Part shown: positions 58,563-64,000 of the stretch, piece after piece
Layout: each line of letters opens with the position of its first letter
Numbering within the stretch: the first letter of the stretch is position 1
Source: JAJVID01 sp035714085
Lineage (GTDB): Bacteria > Acidobacteriota > Blastocatellia > RBC074
NCBI GenBank assembly: GCA_035714085.1
Contig: DASTMP010000298.1
Location: forward strand, 9,513-73,512
DNA length: 64,000 nucleotides
Direction of reading: 5' to 3'
Program-made: the position numbers and the translations under genes
Notes under the pieces: generated by a model
The model's database searches: none
What the model was told of the DNA's origin: nothing
What the model saw: only the letters and a program-made list of their open reading frames with translations

Positions 58563-59693
58563 ATGAATCCAAAGATTCGGCTGATTCCCCCTTCAGTCAA
58601 CGCCCGCAATATTCTGAAGGCGATCGCTTCTCTAAGCTTCCTGCTTCACTGTCTCAATGCCACGTCCATAGCTCAGTCGGGAGAAGCGCAGTCGGGGTGG
58701 CAAGCGCTATTGACCCAGCCCGGAGAAATCTACGCCGGCATCGAACTCACCACTGAAGGGATCAGGGCGATCGCGCTGCGCGTTTCCAGAAGCGAAGAAG
58801 AGTCCGGTCTCAAACTCATCTATTCAGAAAATATCCGCCTCGCGCTGGGACGCGCCGACGACGGGCAGTTTGCTCCGCAAGCCGCCAAGGAAGCCGCCCA
58901 GACTGTGTTAAAACTGCTGACCCGATTGAGACAGCAGTCCCAGGCTCAGCCTGAGCGTGTCTTCCTGATCGGCAGTAGCGGACTGGGGGCTGACCGCCCG
59001 GAAGGTCTGGTCAAAGCCATCAGCGAGGCGACCGGCAAATCGCTCACCTTCCTCGATGTCGAGACCGAGATCCAATTGAGCGTCGTTGGTACGATTTCAC
59101 GGCTGTGGAAGGTCGGCGACACCCAGATTGATAACCGAAATTCTTCCGCGCTGATTGAGATCAACGGCGACCGCACACTCGGCGGCTACCAGTTGCTGAA
59201 GTATCCGTCAAACGCGCCGCCCAGGTACGATTTCGTCACAATGAGCGTTCATCACGGCGCCGCCGACGCCTTCAGACAAGCGCTGCGCGGAGAACGGGAG
59301 AGCAAGCCCGGCTTGATCAACCGCAGGCGCGTTTACCTGACGGGCAGTGTCCCCTGGGCGATGGCGACGCTGCTTTATCCGGAAGACCAGCAACCATTCG
59401 TTCAGTTGACGAGCGAAGAGATCGAGCGGTTCGTCGAAAGAGCGGCGCGCGCGCCACGAGAACTTCTCAATCCCAACCTGTCATCTATTCGAGACAAGGA
59501 TTTGCGCCAGAAAGCCGAAACAGAATTGCAAGCGGTGAAAAGCGCCTTCACCCCGCAGCAACTCGCCGCAGGGGCTGAGATGCTCAGAACGGTCGCAAGT
59601 GAGTTCGAATGGCGGGGGAAACAGATCTGGTTCGCGCGGTTCGGATATTTAGGCTGTCTCTTGAGCTATGTCCGCCTCCAGGCTGAAAAATAA
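58563..59693 (+). CDS. Secreted protein with Ppx/GppA-like (ASKHA) features
   Basis: 376 residues, start ATG 58563. An N-terminal hydrophobic stretch (LKAIASLSFLLHCLNATSIAQ) suggests export. The mature part resembles exopolyphosphatase/actin-fold proteins: IYAGIELTTEGIRAIALRV for the phosphate-1 strand pair, FLIGSSGLGADRPEGLVKAI and LDVETEIQLSVVGTI for the Glu-rich region, and SALIEINGDRTLGG where Ppx/GppA has its DIGGGS motif. That last motif is degenerate (EINGDRT), so catalysis may be altered or lost. Its placement 20 bases after the TonB-domain gene suggests co-expression. The family call is tentative. Confidence 0.55.
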   Translation: MNPKIRLIPPSVNARNILKAIASLSFLLHCLNATSIAQSGEAQSGWQALLTQPGEIYAGIELTTEGIRAIALRVSRSEEESGLKLIYSENIRLALGRADDGQFAPQAAKEAAQTVLKLLTRLRQQSQAQPERVFLIGSSGLGADRPEGLVKAISEATGKSLTFLDVETEIQLSVVGTISRLWKVGDTQIDNRNSSALIEINGDRTLGGYQLLKYPSNAPPRYDFVTMSVHHGAADAFRQALRGERESKPGLINRRRVYLTGSVPWAMATLLYPEDQQPFVQLTSEEIERFVERAARAPRELLNPNLSSIRDKDLRQKAETELQAVKSAFTPQQLAAGAEMLRTVASEFEWRGKQIWFARFGYLGCLLSYVRLQAEK

Positions 59694-59797
59694 GGCATTG
59701 AGTTCTGGCGCCGCGTAGTTTATGATGCCCGCGTAGTTATTTATTTCTTTCATCACTGACTGAAGACCGATGAAATATATGGCGAGCATGAATCATT

Positions 59798-60736
59798 ATG
59801 CCATCACTGACACGCGCTGTTGTTGTAGCCTCTAACAGCGCGCCCGCGTCTTTGCTCGATCTCATCGGAAACACGCCTCTAATCAAGCTTGCCAATCTGG
59901 TTGGGAATCCGCGCGTAGAAATTTACGGCAAAGCGGAATGGGCGAATCCGGGGGGCTCGGTCAAAGATCGGCCTGCGCTGAACATGATCCTCGAAGGCGA
60001 GCGCGCGGGCGCGCTCACTCACGATAAGACCATCATCGACTCGACGAGCGGCAACACGGGCATCGCCTACGCGATGATCGCCGCCGCGCGGGGTTACCGG
60101 GTCAAGATCTGCCTGCCGAAGAACGCGAGCGAAGAGCGCAAGCGCATTCTGGAAGCTTTCGGCGCCGAGCTTGTCCTGACCGATCCGCTCGCCGGCTCAG
60201 ACGGCGCAATTCTGGCCGTGCGAGAAATCGTGGCCGCCAACCCCGACAAATATTTCTATCCGGACCAGTACAACAACCCGGCCAATTGGCGCGCCCATTA
60301 CGAAACTACGGGCGTCGAGATATTCGAACAAACCGGAGGACGCATCACGCATTTCGTAGCGGGAGTCGGCACGAGCGGGACGTTCGTCGGAACAGGTCGC
60401 CGGTTGCGCGAACTCAAACCCGAAGTCAAACTGATCTCGATGCAACCCGATTCTCCGTTTCACGGCCTCGAAGGATTGAAGCGCATGGAGACGGCTATCG
60501 TTCCAGGCATCTACGATCCGGCGCTGGCGGATGAAGAAGTCGAAGTCGGCACGGAAGAGGCGCACGCGATGGTCAAACAACTGGCGCGGCGCGAAGGGTG
60601 GTTCGTCGGGATTTCGTCCGGGGCGAACGTCGTCGCGTCAATGAAGGTCGCCGAACGGGTCGATGAGGGCGTGATCGTTACTGTCCTGTGCGACGACGCC
60701 AGCAGGTATTTGAGCGAGAAATTCTGGGAGGAGTGA
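59798..60736 (+). CDS. cysM: Cysteine synthase of the CysM type
   Basis: PLP-dependent beta-replacement enzyme of 312 residues. The Schiff-base Lys is in NPGGSVKDRP (Lys56), the carboxylate-binding loop is TSGNTGIAYA, and the PLP phosphate loop is GVGTSGTFVGTGRR. Near residue 226 it reads GLKRMETAIVPGIYD, matching the segment where mycobacterial CysM has the Arg used to bind O-phosphoserine; here a Lys-Arg pair lies there. Its neighbours (a JAMM peptidase and a CysO-MoeZ fusion) point to a protein-thiocarboxylate sulfur donor instead of free sulfide. Start ATG 59798; SD weak. Confidence 0.88.
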   Translation: MPSLTRAVVVASNSAPASLLDLIGNTPLIKLANLVGNPRVEIYGKAEWANPGGSVKDRPALNMILEGERAGALTHDKTIIDSTSGNTGIAYAMIAAARGYRVKICLPKNASEERKRILEAFGAELVLTDPLAGSDGAILAVREIVAANPDKYFYPDQYNNPANWRAHYETTGVEIFEQTGGRITHFVAGVGTSGTFVGTGRRLRELKPEVKLISMQPDSPFHGLEGLKRMETAIVPGIYDPALADEEVEVGTEEAHAMVKQLARREGWFVGISSGANVVASMKVAERVDEGVIVTVLCDDASRYLSEKFWEE

Positions 60737-60741
60737 GAAAC

Positions 60742-60837
60742 GGTGGTTGGTAGTTGGTGGTTTGTGATTGGTATCAGGTTCAATCAGCCACCAGGCGCCA
60801 ACCTCCAACTACCAACCACCAACCACTAATGACCAAT
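60742..60837. repeat. Inverted repeat with GGTTGGTAGTTGG arms
   Basis: GGTGGTTGGTAGTTGGTGG (from 60742) pairs with CCAACTACCAACCACC further right; it fills the cysM-JAMM spacer. The right end includes AATGACCAATG, so the start codon of the JAMM gene (60836) lies at the repeat's edge and there is no SD between. Confidence 0.85.
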
Positions 60838-61264
60838 GAGCGTTAAACTGACACCTGAACAACTCGAACAGATCAAACGCCACGGCGAGCGGACCTTTCC
60901 CGAAGAATGCGGCGGTTTGCTTCTGGGCGTTGTCGAGGACGGCGCCCGCGTCATCCGCGAGATATTGCCGCTCGAAAACATACGAAAGGACTCGCGCCAC
61001 AACCGCGTGGAGCTTGATCCTCGCGATTACCTGCGCGCCGAACGCGAAGCGGCGAAGCGCCATCTGGGCGTCTGGGGTTATTACCATTCGCACCCGAATC
61101 ATCCGGCGATACCTTCAGGCTTCGACCTGGAGCACGCGCCCTTCATCGAATGGTCATACTTGATAGTCGCGGTGCGTGACGGTCAAGCCGATGAAGTGCG
61201 CGCCTGGACGGTGCGCGAAGACCGTTCGCAATTTGACGAAGATACGATGACCATTGAACACTAA
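60836..61264 (+). CDS. mec: JAMM/MPN+ metallopeptidase (Mec-like, M67)
   Basis: 142-residue zinc isopeptidase. The catalytic Glu is in FPEECGGLLLG (Glu23/24). The JAMM signature HSHPNHPAIPSGFD gives His84, His86, Ser94 and Asp97 with exact HxH-x7-S-xx-D spacing. In mycobacteria the homologous Mec releases cysteine from the CysO-Cys adduct; other JAMM enzymes trim extra residues beyond the Gly-Gly of ubiquitin-like sulfur carriers. Here it lies between cysM and a gene whose ubiquitin-like domain ends in an internal Gly-Gly, so both activities could be needed. Start ATG 60836 lies at the edge of an inverted repeat. Confidence 0.88.
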   Translation: MSVKLTPEQLEQIKRHGERTFPEECGGLLLGVVEDGARVIREILPLENIRKDSRHNRVELDPRDYLRAEREAAKRHLGVWGYYHSHPNHPAIPSGFDLEHAPFIEWSYLIVAVRDGQADEVRAWTVREDRSQFDEDTMTIEH

Positions 61265-61271
61265 TAAAAAT

Positions 61272-61355
61272 GAAGATCAACCAAGAAGAAACGAAGAACA
61301 CGAAGAAGGGATATGGGAAATCTTCGTGTTCTTCGTTTCTTCTTGGTTGATCTTT
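61272..61355. repeat. Inverted repeat, CCACGAAGAAACGAAG family (copy 3)
   Basis: GAAGATCAACCAAGAAGAAACG... pairs with ...CGTTTCTTCTTGGTTGATCTT. Compared with copies 1 and 2, the CCACGAAG word has become CCAAGAAG, with the matching CTTCTTGG on the other arm, so the stem is kept. It ends just before the AGGAG SD of the cysO-moeZ fusion. Confidence 0.92.
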
Positions 61356-61369
61356 TAGGAGAGAACGTC

Positions 61370-62839
61370 ATGCCATCCATTTCAATTCCTACGGCTCTAC
61401 GCCAATACGCCGGAGGCCAGGCTTCGGTGACAGTCGAAGCGACGCAGATCGGCGAGGCTCTGGGCAAATTGACCGCGCAATTTCCCGATCTGCGCAAACA
61501 CCTCTTCGACGCAAACGGCAAGCTGCGCAATTTCGTCAACGTCTATATCAATGACGAGGACATCCGCTATCTGCAAAAAGAAGACACCGTGATCAAAGAG
61601 AAAGACGAGATCAGCATCGTCCCTTCGATAGCAGGCGGCTCAACCCCGGCGGTCGAAGAGGCCTTCGAAGGAAGAATCGCCGATTTACCCGAGTTGAACA
61701 AAGACGAGTTGGCTCGGTACAACCGCCACCTGATCCTGCCCGAAGTCGGATTGGAAGGTCAGCGGAAACTGAAAGCCGCGAGCGTTCTTTTGATCGGCGC
61801 GGGCGGACTGGGTTCGCCGCTGGGTTTGTATCTGGCGGCGGCGGGCGTCGGGCGACTGGGATTGGTTGATTTCGACGTCGTCGATCATAGCAATTTGCAG
61901 CGACAGATTCTGCATGGCACTAAAGATGTCGGGCGCAAGAAGCTGCAATCCGCTAAAGACCGTCTGTCCGACATCAATCCACACGTGCAAATTGACACTT
62001 ACGAGATTGCGCTCAGATCGGAGAACGCGCTCGGCATCGTCAAGGACTACGACATCATCATTGACGGGACAGACAATTTTCAGACGCGTTATCTGGCCAA
62101 CGACGCCAGCGTGTTGCTCGGCAAACCCAATGTTTACGGCTCGATCTTCAGGTTCGAGGGTCAAGCGTCGGTCTTCCACCCGAAGGCCGGCGGGCCTTGC
62201 TATCGCTGCTTGTATCCGGAACCGCCTCCGCCGGGGCTGGTTCCGTCGTGCGCGGAAGGCGGAGTGCTCGGCATCCTGCCCGGCGTCATCGGCGTGATTC
62301 AGGCGACCGAGGCGATCAAGCTGATCCTCGGCGAGGGCGAGCCGCTCCTCGGGCGGTTACTGCTCTTCGACGCGCTGAAGATGAAGTTCCGCGAGCTGAA
62401 GCTGCGTCGCAATCCTGATTGCCCCTTGTGCGGCGACAACCCGACGATCAAACAGTTGATCGATTACGACCAGTTCTGCGGCGTGGCTCCGCAACCTGCG
62501 GCGACCGAGGTTTCGGATTGGGAGATCACTCCACTCCAGCTCAAGCAACTATTGGATAGCGGCAAACGCGTGACGATCATTGACGTGCGCGAGCCGCACG
62601 AATGGCAAATCGCCAACCTGGAGAATTACGGCGCGCGATTGATTCCGCTGGGCCAATTCGCGGGGCGCATCAATGAACTCAGCCCCGAGGAGGAGATCGT
62701 CGTGCATTGCAAGATGGGCGGCCGCAGCGCGAAGGCTTATGACGCAATGAAGAAGGCCGGCTTCACGAAGATCAAGAACCTGAAAGGCGGCATCCTGGCC
62801 TGGGCCGATCAGGTAGACCGGTCGCTGTCGAAATACTAA
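61370..62839 (+). CDS. CysO-like ubiquitin fold fused to MoeZ-type E1 enzyme and rhodanese
   Basis: 489-residue three-part protein. Residues 1-90 match mycobacterial CysO (SISIPTALRQYAGGQ, LRNFVNVYINDEDIRYL, ending IVPSIAGG) with Gly89-Gly90 now internal. Residues 108-375 are a MoeB/ThiF adenylyltransferase: RYNRHLILPEVG, ATP loop GAGGLGS (143-149), zinc Cys at 277/280 and 351/354, catalytic region PSCAEGGVLG. Residues 385-489 are a rhodanese with active Cys447 (VVHCKMGGRSAK). Mycobacterial MoeZ, with the same E1-rhodanese layout, loads sulfur on CysO, so this gene joins carrier and activator. The carrier would need cleavage after Gly90 to be adenylated. AGGAG precedes ATG 61370. Confidence 0.9.
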   Translation: MPSISIPTALRQYAGGQASVTVEATQIGEALGKLTAQFPDLRKHLFDANGKLRNFVNVYINDEDIRYLQKEDTVIKEKDEISIVPSIAGGSTPAVEEAFEGRIADLPELNKDELARYNRHLILPEVGLEGQRKLKAASVLLIGAGGLGSPLGLYLAAAGVGRLGLVDFDVVDHSNLQRQILHGTKDVGRKKLQSAKDRLSDINPHVQIDTYEIALRSENALGIVKDYDIIIDGTDNFQTRYLANDASVLLGKPNVYGSIFRFEGQASVFHPKAGGPCYRCLYPEPPPPGLVPSCAEGGVLGILPGVIGVIQATEAIKLILGEGEPLLGRLLLFDALKMKFRELKLRRNPDCPLCGDNPTIKQLIDYDQFCGVAPQPAATEVSDWEITPLQLKQLLDSGKRVTIIDVREPHEWQIANLENYGARLIPLGQFAGRINELSPEEEIVVHCKMGGRSAKAYDAMKKAGFTKIKNLKGGILAWADQVDRSLSKY

Positions 62840-62852
62840 ACTTAGCTTCCAT

Positions 62853-63020
62853 GTGAGTTGTGCGGAAACAGCCGGCGTTTCGATCTTGGGCGCAATCAAC
62901 CGCCGTGTGGGACGCTCGGTCAACTGGAATAGCTTCGGCGGGCTGAAGGTTATCGGGATGGATGAGATCGCGGTGCGCAAAGGTTCTTGCGATTTTGTCG
63001 TGATCGTTACTTTGCGTGGC
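62853..63020 (+). pseudogene. ISL3-family transposase fragment
   Basis: The plus-strand frame reads NSFGGLKVIGMDEIAVRKGS and CDFVVIVTLRG, matching the catalytic-Asp region (IGIDEIA.RKGH) of ISL3-type transposases. The reading is then interrupted by unrelated sequence. No terminal inverted repeats or remaining transposase domains are visible, so it is a decayed remnant. Confidence 0.65.
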
Positions 63021-63381
63021 GCTGATAACGTAAAGGTAGGCTCATATGTTTCCAGGCTGATCCCATATTTAGTCTTTCGCAAAATCCTTTCAAGGATTCC
63101 TATTATTCCCATCAAGACGGCGATGGCGGCGAAGCTATTTAAGGGTGAGTTTGCTTGCGCCCATGATATTGCCTCTCCCAGGCAAACAAGAATTGCCGCA
63201 ATATTGAAAAAGTAACTAGAGCGGCTTGCGATCGCGTGTGCGGGGCTACGGGCGCGAGTTTTTTACTCGCGCCCATTTTCCTGATTGGACAATAGTCGCA
63301 AACAGGGCGATTAAACAAATCGTCGCCCACTGTGCGCGCATTTGCGAATCGCCATAGGCAATAAAATTTCTACGTCAACGT
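63021..63381. other. Decayed intergenic region with one hairpin
   Basis: Beyond the transposase fragment no gene is supported. On the minus strand a stretch around 63050-63190 reads as hydrophobic protein (SFAAIAVLMGIIGILERILRK with flanking residues), without start or stop context, perhaps a membrane-protein fragment. A hairpin lies at 63250-63274. Confidence 0.4.
63250..63274. terminator. GC-rich hairpin GGGCGCGAGT/ACTCGCGCCC
   Basis: Ten-base perfect arms around a five-T loop, followed by ATTTTCC. It could act as a weak terminator for either strand or be another palindromic repeat. Confidence 0.5.
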
Positions 63382-64000
63382 TTAAAGACAGAAGAGCGAC
63401 AATAACATGGACGACACAAAAATGGACGACACAAGCTCGACAGCCTTATCACGGCGCTTCTCTTCAATTGCCGATAACTCCTTGTCGCCGGCGTCAAGCA
63501 TTGACCGGCGCATCCGATCCTGACGCCGGCGGCGCCAAAACGCCAGCGCCCCCGCCGGCAGAAGGGCATGCGCGGCGGCGCGCGCCGCTTCCGCGACGCG
63601 ATCGTACATGACCGTCAGTCGCGCGGGCAGACTGTTGCTCGCCACTTGTACCGCAAAGGTGGCGCGGGTTTCGTTCGCCCAGTCGAATTTATAAGGCTCT
63701 GCCCCGCGCAACAGGTCGTAGAATTTCACCCCGCGCTCGACCGCGCCGGCGATGGAAAGCCAGATCACGGCGCCTCCCAGACTATGTTTGGCCCACGCCG
63801 GGTCATAGCCCGAGAGGTAATAACAATACCGTTCTCCACCGCTAATGCCGTAAAGCGACGCGCGGCATGCGCCATCAATCCAGATCTCTTCGAATCGCAG
63901 GCGGCCGGCGACAGCCAGACGCACTACAACATCGCGATGAAAATCCCTGAGCGATTGGCGCCCGGTGGCGCTGGAGCCTCCCCGACTGGCCCAGGACGAC
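63382..64000 (-). CDS. GNAT acetyltransferase of the CelD/BcsL type (N-terminus outside window)
   Basis: The minus-strand frame is open from the right edge to TAA at 63382, giving about 206 residues of the C-terminal part. Visible are SLRDFHRDVVVRLAVAGRLR, then IWIDGACRASLYGISGGERY and GYDPAWAKHSLGGAVIWLSI, then GVKFYDLLRGAEPYKFDW. These are typical of the acetyltransferase domain linked to exopolysaccharide or cellulose loci (CelD/BcsL, Acetyltransf_6), where it probably acylates a sugar or lipid. The last 30 residues (EEKRRDKAVELVSSIFVSSM) look non-family and may be read-through into intergenic sequence. Confidence 0.8.
   Translation of the reverse strand, partial: SSWASRGGSSATGRQSLRDFHRDVVVRLAVAGRLRFEEIWIDGACRASLYGISGGERYCYYLSGYDPAWAKHSLGGAVIWLSIAGAVERGVKFYDLLRGAEPYKFDWANETRATFAVQVASNSLPARLTVMYDRVAEAARAAAHALLPAGALAFWRRRRQDRMRRSMLDAGDKELSAIEEKRRDKAVELVSSIFVSSMLLSLFCL

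Noticed and set aside
62549..63115. 188-codon minus-strand frame
   Set aside because: Mostly antisense to the rhodanese end of the CysO-MoeZ gene; only its first residues look protein-like.

Overview
The window looks like chromosomal DNA from an Acidobacteriota member, most likely class Blastocatellia. That is an inference from content. Five tandem MacB/FtsX-type permeases of about 800 residues have no partner ATPase (the ADOP, or 'acidobacterial duplicated orphan permease', type). There is a long TonB-dependent receptor with a carboxypeptidase-regulatory-like N-terminus, the coding DNA is moderately GC-rich, and many intergenic spacers carry palindromic repeats. I found no rRNA, tRNA or CRISPR array.

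Layout. 1-5.9 kb: cyclophilin (cut by the window edge), HtrA-like protease, thioesterase, SDR, and on the minus strand an ABC-F (Uup-like) ATPase and an enoyl-CoA hydratase. 6-9.5 kb: PIG-L deacetylase, TlpA-like thioredoxin and amidohydrolase. 9.6-22.2 kb: five ADOP permeases, three on plus converging on two on minus. 22.4-28.1 kb (minus): RlaP-like nucleotidyltransferase, the remnant of a second one, a Ser/Thr kinase, a beta-lactamase-like hydrolase, a secreted protein and a cupin. 28.3-33.4 kb: rlmB, a C4 zinc-ribbon protein, hemL, ssb and small unknown proteins. 33.6-35.4 kb: an AAA ATPase/DUF4276 pair that resembles a defence module. 35.4-38.9 kb: fmt, rsmB and a DHDPS-family aldolase. 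39-52 kb: a LysR regulator divergent from a branched-chain amino acid cluster leuA-leuC-(unknown)-leuD-(DUF433/PIN-like toxin-antitoxin)-leuB, a methyltransferase, then ilvB-ilvN-ilvC-cimA. 52-59.7 kb: a duplicated TonB-receptor/TonB-C-terminal-domain unit in which one receptor copy has been deleted, followed by a secreted Ppx/GppA-like protein. 59.8-62.8 kb: a compact cysteine-biosynthesis locus: cysM, a JAMM peptidase, and one gene encoding a CysO-type ubiquitin-like domain fused to a MoeZ-type E1/rhodanese. The window ends with a transposase remnant and a partial CelD/BcsL-type acetyltransferase.

How the genes work together. LeuA/LeuCDB make leucine. CimA plus LeuCDB can make 2-oxobutyrate from pyruvate and acetyl-CoA, and IlvBN/IlvC serve valine, leucine and isoleucine; no ilvA is seen here. 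CysM, the JAMM peptidase and the CysO-MoeZ fusion reproduce in three genes the mycobacterial route in which sulfur is carried as a protein thiocarboxylate.

Most unusual points: (1) the CysO-E1-rhodanese fusion, whose Gly-Gly is internal and sits next to a JAMM gene; (2) several unrelated families of long hairpin repeats placed immediately upstream of the ribosome-binding site or start codon; (3) two non-permease genes whose 5' ends look borrowed from ADOP permeases; (4) the TonB unit duplication with a near-total receptor deletion but a conserved ~450-bp leader; (5) repeat sequence carried in frame inside rsmB and the DHDPS-like gene.
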